Source of the DNA: Nocardioides sp. GY 10113
GTDB taxonomy: Bacteria > Actinomycetota > Actinomycetes > Propionibacteriales > Nocardioidaceae
Direction of reading: 5' to 3'
Length of the DNA: 64,000 bases
Assembly: GCF_004919105.1 (NCBI RefSeq)
Contig: NZ_STGK01000017.1
Location: forward strand, 1 to 64,000
Below the pieces are notes generated by a model. That model was not told the origin of the DNA, did no database searches, and saw only the letters and a program-made list of their open reading frames with translations. A program made the translations under genes and the position numbers. Each line of letters opens with the position of its first letter. Position 1 is the first letter of the stretch. Positions 1 through 7,478 of this stretch are shown piece after piece.

Positions 1-104
1 TTCCAGCGTCGACACACATCGACGCAGATCAGATGTCACCTATCCGTGCAGCAGACCCGACCGAGATCGCCATGCTCCAGTTTTTCCGCAGGTCAGCGAG
101 TTGT

Positions 105-490
105 GGGGGACGGGCTGGCCTGTAAGCCGGGTTCTGTCCCTGTTGCCAGGGGGCGACCATCCATCTACGACCACCGTTGCCGGTGGCCTCCAGCGACCTA
201 CCCGTGCACTCGGGCGAGCAGCCCTCTCGGTCGGAACCGTCGTGCACTGTCTGGTCTTGCTCCGGGTGGGGTTTGCCGAGCTGCCCCGGTCACCCGGGGC
301 ACTGGTGGGCTCTTACCCCACCGTTTCACCCTTACCTGCCTCCCGAAGGAGACCGGCGGTCTGTTCTCTGTGGCACTGTCCCGCGAGTCACCTCGGGTGG
401 GTGTTACCCACCACCCTGCTCTGTGGAGCCCGGACTTTCCTCGGGACCCCCGAAGGGATCACGCGGTCGCCCGGCCAGCCCGTCCGCCCT
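105..490 (-). ncRNA. rnpB: RNase P RNA, bacterial class A
   Basis: This is the catalytic RNA of ribonuclease P, which matures tRNA 5' ends. Read on the minus strand it has the conserved GAGGAAAGTCCGGGCTCC block near its 5' end (about 430-447), the ACAGNNA-type element GGGACAGTGCCACAGAG, the GGTAAGGGTGAAACGG region, and the 3' block ACAGAACCCGGCTTACAG (about 120-140). The P1 helix can be paired: plus-strand 473-485 is complementary to 108-120, and this sets the approximate ends. Exact termini are inferred. Translated frames crossing it are shadows. Positions 1-100 hold nothing I can identify. Confidence 0.96.
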
Positions 491-534
491 TCAGACTAGG
501 GAACAACCGCCCCAGGTGCACAGTTGAAGACGTC

Positions 535-966
535 ATGAACGAGCCCGCCTTCGACGCCGAACCCACCCTCGCTCCGCCGGCGATCGTGTTCCCCGGCCAG
601 GCGAGCGCGCACGAGAACGCCTACCGCGACGCCTGGGACCTGCTGGCCCGGCGGGCTCCCCGCGAGGCGCTGGAGCTGATCGAGCCGGCGCTCGCGGAGG
701 AGCCCGGCAACCGCGGCCTGCGCAGCCTCCGGGCCTGGGCGTTCATGATGCGCGCCCAGATCGTGAAGGCCGAGGAGGAGCTGGCCGGCCTGGTCGAGGA
801 GGACCCCTCCGACGCGTGGGCGCGGCACGCGCTCGGCCGCGCGCTCGAGCGCCAGAGCCGGTACGACGACGCGCTCGGTCACCTGCGCCTCGCGGCGGTG
901 ATGAGCGGTGACGTCGAGCACGAGCTCGCGGTGCTGCGGGTCGAGCGGCTGGCCGGCCGGATCTGA
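535..966 (+). CDS. Small tetratricopeptide-repeat protein
   Basis: The product is 143 residues, acidic and soluble, with no signal peptide or membrane segment. After a Pro/Ala-rich N-terminus of about 30 residues the rest is amphipathic helix with TPR-like spacing: AREAL-type helices around 40-70, then a clear TPR motif near residues 93-125 with Ala, Gly and Leu at the usual packing positions (WARHALGRALERQSRYDDAL). Such scaffolds bind other proteins; no partner can be named. The reading frame is open further upstream, but that stretch is RNase P RNA on the opposite strand, so the first ATG beyond it (535) is taken as the start. It is followed by the tandem palindrome array. Confidence 0.8.
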   Translation: MNEPAFDAEPTLAPPAIVFPGQASAHENAYRDAWDLLARRAPREALELIEPALAEEPGNRGLRSLRAWAFMMRAQIVKAEEELAGLVEEDPSDAWARHALGRALERQSRYDDALGHLRLAAVMSGDVEHELAVLRVERLAGRI

Positions 967-1005
967 CGGCGACACCGGGACGCGGCGCATGCCCCGCACC
1001 GAGGG

Positions 1006-1302
1006 GTCGTGTGCCTGAGGCCCGCCTATGGCGGGTTCTGGGGCACACGAGTGTGTCCAGTCCAGCGGCTCGGGGTGGGTCGTGTGCTTGAGACCCGCCT
1101 AGAGCGGTTTCTGGGGCACACGACTGTGTCCAGACCGTCGGCCCCGGGCGGGTCGTGTGCCTGAGACCCGCCTATAGCGGTTTCTGGGGCACACGACTGT
1201 GTCCAGACCGTCGGCCCCGGGCGGGTCGTGTGCCTGAGGCCCACCTATAGCGAGTTCTCAGGCACACGACCCCACGCCAGCCCGAGTTCTCAGGCACACG
1301 AC
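1006..1302. repeat. Tandem array of 46-bp palindromes, 73-bp period
   Basis: Four full copies of a 46-bp imperfect palindrome start at 1006, 1079, 1152 and 1225, so the period is exactly 73 bp, and a fifth half copy lies at 1283-1302. Each copy has arms GTCGTGTGCCTGAG and (C)TCAGGCACACGAC, or the variant CTGGGGCACACGAC, around a CCGCCTATAGCGG-type centre. The 27-bp stretches between copies are also conserved (GTGTCCAGACCGTCGG and related). The array fills the gap between the convergent TPR and transglutaminase-like genes, so each palindrome could act as a bidirectional terminator hairpin. A related array is at 54407-54740. The rest of 967-1369 shows nothing else. Confidence 0.9.
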
Positions 1303-1369
1303 CCACGCCAGCCTCGGCACCCACGTGCACCCCCCAAGCCAGCCACCGCGCAGCCCGGAGCGACAGACC

Positions 1370-2209
1370 TCAGGAGATCCGCGTGACCTCGACGGAGACG
1401 GTCATCTGCGACGTCTCCGCACCGGAGTAGATCCCGCGCAGCGGCGGGACGTCCTCGTAATCGCGCCCGCGCGCGACGGCCACGTACCGGTCGTCGGGCG
1501 CGGCGTTGGTCGAGGGGTCGAAGCCCTTCCAGCCGTCGTCCCACCACTCCAGCCACGCGTGCGAGTCGCCGGAGACGGTCTCGCCGAGGACCGGCGAGGC
1601 GACGGGGTGGACGTACCCCGAGACGTAGCGCGCCGGGATCCCGATCGCGCGCAGCCCGCCGATCGCCAGGTGGACCATGTCCTGCACCACCCCCGCGCGC
1701 TGCTTCCACGCCGTCGCGGCGGGGGTGGAGACGTCGGTGGCCCCGGGCTGGAACTCGATCGCCTCGTGCACCAGACGGCAGATCTCGCGCGCAGCGGCGC
1801 CGGGCAGCACCGCCACGTCGGCCACCGCGCGCACCTCGGCGAGGAAGTCGGTCGGCGGGTCGACGAGCTCGGGCAGGTCGAGGTACTCGGTCCACCGGTC
1901 GGCCACGTCGCGCTCGCCGTACGCCTCCCAGGGCGTGCTCGGGTCGGCCGGCTCCGCGCGGTTGACCTGCACGGTCGAGGTGGCGACCACCTTCATCGAC
2001 TCGTGCGGGTCGCCGGCCTCGAACGCCAGCACGTTGTTGCCGAAGTAGTCGCGGTACCCGAAGGACCACGGCGCCGGGGTCACGTCGATCCGGTGGTGCA
2101 GCACGATCTGCTCGGGCGAGGTCGCCGGCGTCATCCGGGCCTGGTTGTACGACGCGCTCGCCGCGCCGTCGTAGGCGAACTCCGTGGTGTGCACGATCCG
2201 CAGCTGCAT
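1370..2209 (-). CDS. Transglutaminase-like protein lacking the catalytic cysteine
   Basis: The protein is 279 residues: a bacterial transglutaminase N-terminal beta domain (about 1-85), then a transglutaminase/protease-like core (about 125-235). His217 (SHAW) and Asp231 (FDPSTN) of the expected triad are visible, but the usual nucleophile position, normally GVCQD, reads GVVQD with Val175, so ordinary thiol chemistry is unlikely. The ATG overlaps the alpha-E gene's TGA by one base (TGATG), so translation is probably coupled. It is last in a three-gene operon with an alpha-E protein and a circularly permuted ATP-grasp protein, a set proposed in the literature to act in peptide ligation or tagging together with Anbu-type peptidases. 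No Anbu gene is present here. Confidence 0.9.
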   Translation of the reverse strand: MQLRIVHTTEFAYDGAASASYNQARMTPATSPEQIVLHHRIDVTPAPWSFGYRDYFGNNVLAFEAGDPHESMKVVATSTVQVNRAEPADPSTPWEAYGERDVADRWTEYLDLPELVDPPTDFLAEVRAVADVAVLPGAAAREICRLVHEAIEFQPGATDVSTPAATAWKQRAGVVQDMVHLAIGGLRAIGIPARYVSGYVHPVASPVLGETVSGDSHAWLEWWDDGWKGFDPSTNAAPDDRYVAVARGRDYEDVPPLRGIYSGAETSQMTVSVEVTRIS

Positions 2210-3144
2210 CACACCTGCACTCCCTTCCACGAGACAGCCTCGGCGCCAGCGAAGTAGCGCCGGGTGATCGCGTCCGTGGCCGCAGCGCAGGTCTGCTGCA
2301 GCCGTTCCATCTCCTCGGGCAGCTCGGTGATCAGGTCCGCCAGTGAGCGGTACTCCAGCTCGGCGCGGGTGCGCCCGATCAGCCGGTGTGCCTCGTCCTC
2401 GAACCCGGCCCGGCGCGGCTCGTCGCCGAGGTTCTCCAGGCACTGCTCGGCGCGCGCCAGCGAGAACGCCGCGGACCGCGGGAACAGCCGGTCGAGGAGC
2501 AGGAACTCGGCGGCCGCGGCCTCGGTCTCGACGCCGCGGTAGGTGCGCAGGAACGCCTCGTAGGCACCGGAGGCGCGCAGCGTGGTCCGCCACTGCTCCG
2601 GCGAGCCTCCGGCCAGGGCCGTCGAGGCGACCATCCGCGAAGTCATGTCCGCGCGCTCGATGAAGCGTCCGAGCAGCAGGAAGTGCCAGCCCAGGTCGCG
2701 GGTCATCGTCGCGTCGGCGACGCCGTTGATCAGGCCCGCGCGCTCGCGCACCCATTGGAAGACGTACGGCGGCCGCAGCGACTCGAACCGGCGCGACGGG
2801 ATCGACAGGTAGGTGGTGTTGATGACCTCCCACAGCGGCACCGAGAGCGTCTCCCGGGCGCCGCGGGCGGCCTCGCGCGCGGAGGCCAGCGCGTTGGCGA
2901 TGGACGTCGGGGAGGCGGGGGAGTAGGCGAGTGCGGCCAGCACCCGGTCGATGGTCAGCGTGGTGGGGAAGTCCTCCGGCTCGATGCCCATGCTGGCCAG
3001 CAGGTCACGGCAGGTCTGCTCCTCGTCCACGCTCGCGTCCTCGAGCACGAGCTGGGTCTGCACGTCCAGGATCCGAGCGGTGTCCTCGGCACGCTCGACG
3101 TAACGGCCGATCCAGAACATCGACTCCGCGATCCGGCTCAGCAT
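2209..3144 (-). CDS. Alpha-E domain protein
   Basis: This 311-residue, almost entirely helical cytosolic protein begins MLSRIAESMFWIGRYVERAED, the signature of the alpha-E (DUF403) family. Conserved Arg/Glu pairs recur in the middle (FIERADMTSRM, about residues 158-168). No catalytic function has been demonstrated for the family as far as I know. It is nearly always encoded between a circularly permuted ATP-grasp gene and a transglutaminase-like gene, as here. Its start overlaps the end of the ATP-grasp gene by 7 bp and its stop overlaps the next start, so the three are almost certainly one transcript and probably one complex. Confidence 0.93.
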   Translation of the reverse strand: MLSRIAESMFWIGRYVERAEDTARILDVQTQLVLEDASVDEEQTCRDLLASMGIEPEDFPTTLTIDRVLAALAYSPASPTSIANALASAREAARGARETLSVPLWEVINTTYLSIPSRRFESLRPPYVFQWVRERAGLINGVADATMTRDLGWHFLLLGRFIERADMTSRMVASTALAGGSPEQWRTTLRASGAYEAFLRTYRGVETEAAAAEFLLLDRLFPRSAAFSLARAEQCLENLGDEPRRAGFEDEAHRLIGRTRAELEYRSLADLITELPEEMERLQQTCAAATDAITRRYFAGAEAVSWKGVQV

Positions 3145-4703
3145 GCCGCGTCCCCCTCGGTCCCGTCGGTCGTGGCGCCGTCGACCGCGCCGGCCGCGTC
3201 GGGCGCGGTCCCGGTCGACTGCTGTTGTTGCTGCTCCTGCTGCTGCCCGCCGTGCACGGTGAGCGAGTCCAGCGGGCCGGCGAGCACCCAGGTGTCCTTC
3301 GAGCCGCCGCCCCGGGAGGAGTTCACGATGAGCTCGCCCTTGGCCAGCGCCACCCGGGTCAGGCCGCCGGGCAGCACCCAGACGTCGTCCCCGTCGTTGA
3401 CCGCGAACGGTCGGAGGTCGACGTGGCGCGGGCCCAGCTCGCCGTCCACGAAGGTCGGCACCGTGGAGAGCTGGACCACCGGCTGGGCGATCCAGGAGCG
3501 CGGGTCCTCCAACAGCTTGACCCGCAGCTCGTCGAGCTCGTCGCGGGTGGCGCGCGGTCCGATCACGATGCCCTTGCCGCCCGAGCCGTCGACCGGCTTG
3601 AGGACCAGCTCGTCGAGACGGTCCAGGACCTCCTCGCGGGCGTCGGCGTCACCCAGCCGCCAGGTGTCGACGTTGCGGAGCACCGGCTCCTCGCCCAGGT
3701 AGTAGCGGATGATGTCGGGCAGGTAGGTGTAGACGAGCTTGTCGTCGGCCACCCCGTTGCCGACCGCGTTCGCCAGGGTCACGTTGCCCGCCCGCGCGGC
3801 GTCGATCATGCCCGGGCAGCCGAGCACCGAGTCGGCGCGGAAGTGCACCGGGTCGAGGAACTCGTCGTCGATGCGGCGGTAGATGACGTGCACCGGGGCG
3901 AGGCCCTTGGTGGTCCGCATCATCACCTCGCCGCGCCGGCAGACCAGGTCGCGGCCCTCGACCAGCTCGATGCCCATGGTCCGGGCCAGCAGCGCGTGCT
4001 CGAAGTAGGCGCCGTTGTAGACCCCCGGGGTCAGTACGACGACGGTCGGGTCGGTGACGCCGGCCGGCGCCGCGGCCCGCAGCGCGGCGAGCAGTCGCTG
4101 CGGGTACCCGGCCACCGGTCGGATCCGGTGCTGGGTGATCGTCTCGGGCAGCGCGGCCGAGATCGCCCGCCGGTTGGTCATCACGTAGGAGACCCCGGAG
4201 GGGACCCGCACGTTGTCCTCGAGGACCCGGAACTCGCCGTGGTTGTCGCGGATCAGGTCGATCCCGGACACGTGGACGCGCACGCCGTTGGCGGGCCGGA
4301 TCGTCGCCGCGGCGCGGTGGAAGTGGGAGGAGGTGGCGATCACCCGGCGCGGGATGACGCCGTCGTCGAAGACGTTGCCGGCGTCGTAGACGTCGGAGAG
4401 GAACATCTCCAGCGCCTTGACGCGCTGCTGGACGCCGCGCTCGATGGTCGACCACGTGGCGGTCTCGATCACCCGGGGCAGGATGTCGAGCGGGAACGCC
4501 CGCTCCTCGCCGCCGATGTCGAAGGTGACGCCCTGGTCGAGGTAGCTGGCCTGCAGCGCCTCGACCCGGCCGACCAGGTCGGGCGTGGTCATCTTCTCCA
4601 GGGAGTCCCGCAGTCGCAGGTAGGGCGATCGGAGGTCCGGCCCGTCGAACATCTCGTCGTACGCGGGCCCACTCGCCCCGTAGTCGTCGAACATCGTGCC
4701 CAT
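3138..4703 (-). CDS. Circularly permuted type 2 ATP-grasp protein
   Basis: The product is 521 residues and belongs to the DUF404/DUF407 circularly permuted ATP-grasp family. These are predicted ATP-dependent carboxylate-amine ligases that may link amino acids or peptides. Visible ATP-grasp features are DNVRVPSGVSYV (about 160-172), the glycine-rich GSGGKGIVIG loop (about 370) and the ELIVNSSRGGGSKDTWVL C-terminal segment. The C-terminus (about 485-515) is a low-complexity Gln/Ala/Asp tail with runs of glutamine. I chose ATG 4703 (MGTMFDDYG) because an AGGG sequence lies about 8 nt upstream; an in-frame ATG at 4721 would add six residues but has no visible ribosome site. First gene of the operon with alpha-E and transglutaminase-like partners. 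Confidence 0.92.
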   Translation of the reverse strand: MGTMFDDYGASGPAYDEMFDGPDLRSPYLRLRDSLEKMTTPDLVGRVEALQASYLDQGVTFDIGGEERAFPLDILPRVIETATWSTIERGVQQRVKALEMFLSDVYDAGNVFDDGVIPRRVIATSSHFHRAAATIRPANGVRVHVSGIDLIRDNHGEFRVLEDNVRVPSGVSYVMTNRRAISAALPETITQHRIRPVAGYPQRLLAALRAAAPAGVTDPTVVVLTPGVYNGAYFEHALLARTMGIELVEGRDLVCRRGEVMMRTTKGLAPVHVIYRRIDDEFLDPVHFRADSVLGCPGMIDAARAGNVTLANAVGNGVADDKLVYTYLPDIIRYYLGEEPVLRNVDTWRLGDADAREEVLDRLDELVLKPVDGSGGKGIVIGPRATRDELDELRVKLLEDPRSWIAQPVVQLSTVPTFVDGELGPRHVDLRPFAVNDGDDVWVLPGGLTRVALAKGELIVNSSRGGGSKDTWVLAGPLDSLTVHGGQQQEQQQQQSTGTAPDAAGAVDGATTDGTEGDAAC

Positions 4704-4782
4704 GTGCCGGACCCTACTCATGCCGCGTAACGCGAATGTTGCGCTTGCTCGGCGGAACGACGGCGGGTGGCGTCCGGCGGAG

Positions 4783-4788
4783 TAGGTT
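4783..4788 (+). promoter_or_regulatory. -10 element for a leaderless mRNA
   Basis: TAGGTT ends exactly six nucleotides before ATG 4795 and no Shine-Dalgarno sequence lies between. This spacing places the transcription start at or next to the A of the start codon, so the small gene at 4795 is predicted to be translated from a leaderless mRNA. Inferred from sequence only. Confidence 0.6.
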
Positions 4789-4794
4789 CACCCC

Positions 4795-4980
4795 ATGGCG
4801 TACTGGTTCTGCCTCACGCACCACACCGTCGAGGGCACCGAGGGCTGCCCGAACAAGGATCGGCTGGGGCCCTACGAGACCGAGGCGGAGGCCTCGCGGG
4901 CCCTGGAGAAGGCGGCGGAGCGCACCGAGGCGTGGGAGCACGACCCGGCCTGGAACGACGACGTCGAGGACGGGGACTGA
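4795..4980 (+). CDS. Small conserved actinobacterial protein
   Basis: This 61-residue acidic protein begins MAYWFCLTHHTVEGTEGC and continues with a helical segment containing LGPYETEAEASRALEKA. It resembles small actinobacterial proteins often annotated as SPOR-like or hypothetical, in which a short beta hairpin is followed by a LGPY-T-EEA-RAL helix. The two cysteines and the His pair near the N-terminus could bind a metal, but that is speculation. No function is known to me. Its TGA directly abuts the GTG of the membrane protein at 4981, so the two are probably co-transcribed. Confidence 0.75.
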   Translation: MAYWFCLTHHTVEGTEGCPNKDRLGPYETEAEASRALEKAAERTEAWEHDPAWNDDVEDGD

Positions 4981-5286
4981 GTGGCTCGTCGCCGCCGGAT
5001 CAGGCGGGTCGTCGTCGACCCTGCCTCCGGCCGGGTGGTGTCGCCCTGGCCCTTCGCGGGGCTGGTGCTGATGGCCGCGTCGTTCTTCCTGTACGCCGCC
5101 AGCGGCCCGCTGGTGCCGTGGTGGGTGCTGATCGCGCTGCTCTCCGTGTGGGCAGGGCTGCTGGCCGCGTGCCTGCGGGCCTTCCACGAGCGGCCGCGCC
5201 GGCCGGTGTGGCTGGGCCTGGCCTCGGTCGGCGTCTGGGCGCTGGTGGTCGTCGGGGGCGGAATCGCGTTCGGCTGGGGCGGGTAG
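4981..5286 (+). CDS. Small integral membrane protein
   Basis: The product is 101 residues. A basic N-terminus (MARRRRIRR) is followed by three hydrophobic helices at about residues 23-42, 46-66 and 76-96; the positive N-terminal end suggests it stays in the cytoplasm. The start is GTG, placed immediately after the stop of the upstream gene with no gap. I do not recognise a family beyond small actinobacterial membrane proteins. It ends with glycine-rich residues. Linkage to the upstream gene suggests a shared transcript. Confidence 0.7.
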   Translation: MARRRRIRRVVVDPASGRVVSPWPFAGLVLMAASFFLYAASGPLVPWWVLIALLSVWAGLLAACLRAFHERPRRPVWLGLASVGVWALVVVGGGIAFGWGG

Positions 5287-5336
5287 CACCCGCCCCAGCC
5301 GAAGGGATCGATCAGCGGCCCGCGGACCGCACGGCC

Positions 5337-6419
5337 TCAGAGACCGGGCTTGATCAGGATCTTCGCGTCGGTCGGCGAGGTGCCGAGCTTCGCGACGGCG
5401 TCCGCGATGCCGTCGTACCCGACCTCGCCGGTGATCAGCGGCGAGGCGTCGATCTCGCCGTCGGCCATGACGCGGAGGGCCTCCGCGTACTCCTGCGGCG
5501 TGTAGTAGAGCGTGAACTTGATGTCCAGCTCCTTGAGGATGCCGGTGCCGGGCTGGATGACGTCGTCCCCGAGGTTCATGCCGGAGACCATGATCCGGCT
5601 CGCCGGCGGGGCGCCGGTCATCATCTGGGCCAGGAGGCCGGGGACACCCGTGCACTCGAAGCCGACCGTCGGGCGCAGCGGCAGCTGGCCGGCGACCATG
5701 GTGGGCGCCGCCATCTTGGCCGGGTCGTCGGTCGCGGCAGCCGCCATCCAGGCCTGGTAGGCGTTGTCCACAGCCGGGTCGACCACGACGTCGGCGCCGA
5801 CGCGCTTGGCGAACTCGCGCCGCTCGGGCGAGAGGTCGGTGGCCACGACCGGGCCGATCCCGCGGGCCTTGAGCAGCAGGATGGTGGCCAGGCCGATCGG
5901 GCCGCAGCCCACGACCAGCGGCACGTCGTTCTCGTCGATCTCGATCCGGTTCAGCGAGTGCAGCGCCACGGCGAGCGGCTCGGTGAGGGCGGCGAGCTCG
6001 TCGGAGACGTTGTCCGGGACCGGGACCAGCAGCTGCTCGTTGAGGACGGCCTTCTCGGCGAAGCCGCCAGGGGTGTCGATGCCGCCGAAGCCGACCAGGA
6101 CGCTCTGCTCGCGCGGGAGCGCGGGCACGGCGACGACGCGGGTGCCGACCGGCAGCTTCTGCTCGGTCTCGGGGCCGTACGCGGCGATCTTCGCGGAGAA
6201 CTCGTGGCCGAGGACCAGCGGCTTGGAGAGGTCCAGCATCTCGACGCCGAAGTTGCGCTGCGACGCGGCGTTGAACGCCTCCGGGTGGTGGATGCAGGAC
6301 TTGTCGGAACCGCAGATGCCGGTCGCCAGCACCTCGACGAGGACCTCGCCGGGGCCAGGGGTCGGCTCGGGGATCTCGGTCAGCTCGAGCTTGCCGTCGG
6401 TGAGCACCACCGCGCGCAT
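5337..6419 (-). CDS. Zinc-dependent alcohol dehydrogenase family oxidoreductase (MDR)
   Basis: This 360-residue protein is a medium-chain dehydrogenase/reductase. Catalytic zinc ligands are visible as Cys36 (GICGSDK) and His72-Glu73 (LGHEF), and the nucleotide-binding turn is GCGPIGLATI near residue 170. The four-cysteine structural-zinc lobe seen in classical alcohol dehydrogenases is absent (the segment VPALPREQSVLVGFGG has none), which points to the subset that lacks that site. It oxidises an alcohol or reduces a carbonyl with NAD(P); the substrate cannot be deduced. Its ATG overlaps the stop of a 19-codon ORF (6419-6478), and a GGAGAGG site lies 7 nt upstream inside that ORF. Confidence 0.92.
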   Translation of the reverse strand: MRAVVLTDGKLELTEIPEPTPGPGEVLVEVLATGICGSDKSCIHHPEAFNAASQRNFGVEMLDLSKPLVLGHEFSAKIAAYGPETEQKLPVGTRVVAVPALPREQSVLVGFGGIDTPGGFAEKAVLNEQLLVPVPDNVSDELAALTEPLAVALHSLNRIEIDENDVPLVVGCGPIGLATILLLKARGIGPVVATDLSPERREFAKRVGADVVVDPAVDNAYQAWMAAAATDDPAKMAAPTMVAGQLPLRPTVGFECTGVPGLLAQMMTGAPPASRIMVSGMNLGDDVIQPGTGILKELDIKFTLYYTPQEYAEALRVMADGEIDASPLITGEVGYDGIADAVAKLGTSPTDAKILIKPGL

Positions 6420-6478
6420 CAGAGGGCCTCTCCGGCGTGGCGGGCGCGCGTGGTGCGCAGGGGGGTGGTGAGCAGCAT
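6419..6478 (-). CDS. Candidate 19-residue leader peptide of the zinc dehydrogenase
   Basis: ATG 6478 is preceded by AAAGGGAG with a 9-nt gap, and the frame encodes MLLTTPLRTTRARHAGEAL before a TGA that overlaps the dehydrogenase ATG (TGATG). The peptide is rich in Thr, Arg and Leu. A good ribosome site plus a coupled stop/start suggests a translated leader that controls the downstream gene, or an unannotated small protein. It is too short for similarity to be judged by eye, so this rests on the layout alone. Confidence 0.45.
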   Translation of the reverse strand: MLLTTPLRTTRARHAGEAL

Positions 6479-6671
6479 CGTTGGGTACTCCCTTTCCTGA
6501 GGTCGCGGGCGGAACTCCAGCCCATCATGCGACCGCGGTCCCGGCAATGGCTTGGCCTCGGACGACAGGTTCTTGACTTCAGACGACGCGCCGGTGCGCG
6601 CGGTCGCCGGCGGCGGGCGAGCGCGCCGGGGCGACGCCGCGGTCCAGGGGAGCCGGGGGAGAATGGACGCC

Positions 6672-7238
6672 ATGGCGATCCACATCACCGGCGACGACGC
6701 CGCCGACCAGCTGCTGACCGACTCCCCGTTCGCGCTCCTCGTCGGGATGATGCTCGACCAGCAGTACCCGATGGAGCACGCCTTCGCCGGGCCGCACAAG
6801 GTGAACGGCCGCCTGGGCTCCTTCGACCCCGCCGAGATCGCCTCCGCGGACCCGGAGGAGTTCGCGGCGCTGTGCGCGACGACGCCGGCGATCCACCGGT
6901 TCCCGGGCTCGATGTCGGCGCGACTGCAGGAGCTGGCCCGCATCGTCACCGACGAGTACGACGGCGACGCGGCCCGGATCTGGACCGAGGCCGCCGACGG
7001 CAAGGACCTCGCCAAGCGGCTGCAGGCGCTGCCGGGCTTCGGCGCCCAGAAGGTGAAGATCTTCGTGGCGCTGCTGGCCAAGCAGCTCGGTGTCGTGCCG
7101 GCCGGCTGGGAGAAGGTCGCCGGCGACTACGCGCTGGAGGGGTACCGCTCGGTGGCCGACGTGGTCGACCCGGAGTCCCTGCAGAAGGTGCGGGAGTACA
7201 AGAAGGAGAAGAAGGCGGCCGCCAAGGCGCAGGCGTGA
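6672..7238 (+). CDS. HhH-GPD type base-excision repair protein
   Basis: The product is 188 residues and resembles a family of short actinobacterial HhH-GPD proteins. The first half is helical (LLVGMMLDQQYPMEHAFAGP), and a helix-hairpin-helix appears at about residues 112-135 (LQALPGFGAQKVKIFVALLAKQ), the DNA-binding motif of endonuclease III/AlkA-like glycosylases. There is no 4Fe-4S cysteine cluster and no clear catalytic Lys in the hairpin, so its chemistry may differ from Nth. The C-terminus is a lysine/alanine tail. ATG 6672 (MAIHI) is preferred because GGGGGAGA lies 9 nt upstream; ATG 6663 is in frame but too close to that site. Confidence 0.85.
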   Translation: MAIHITGDDAADQLLTDSPFALLVGMMLDQQYPMEHAFAGPHKVNGRLGSFDPAEIASADPEEFAALCATTPAIHRFPGSMSARLQELARIVTDEYDGDAARIWTEAADGKDLAKRLQALPGFGAQKVKIFVALLAKQLGVVPAGWEKVAGDYALEGYRSVADVVDPESLQKVREYKKEKKAAAKAQA

Positions 7239-7478
7239 CCTTTGCCATGCCGATCAGGGCTCCTCGGAGGTCCGTTTCCTGCTGACGGTCGCTCGTCGCG
7301 TGGCCGGCGCCACACGTCCGGTCGCCCCGCGGCCGCACCTGCGCCGGTCCAAAGCGCCGGGCCGGCGTGGAGCGTGACCATGACCGTGGCACAATGTGAT
7401 CAGCGGTCTTGACGCCTCCGGGCTTAGCCGCGCCCTGACTGCCCGTATCGGAATCTCCGCAAGTATCGAGAGGTGTTC

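Noticed and set aside
46..534. N-terminal extension of the TPR protein and other frames over positions 46-530
   Set aside because: This region is the RNase P RNA with a pairable P1 helix and conserved blocks; translations are accidental.
1006..1302. CRISPR-like array (repeats with 27-bp spacers)
   Set aside because: The intervening sequences are themselves conserved, the repeats are long palindromes, and no cas genes are present.
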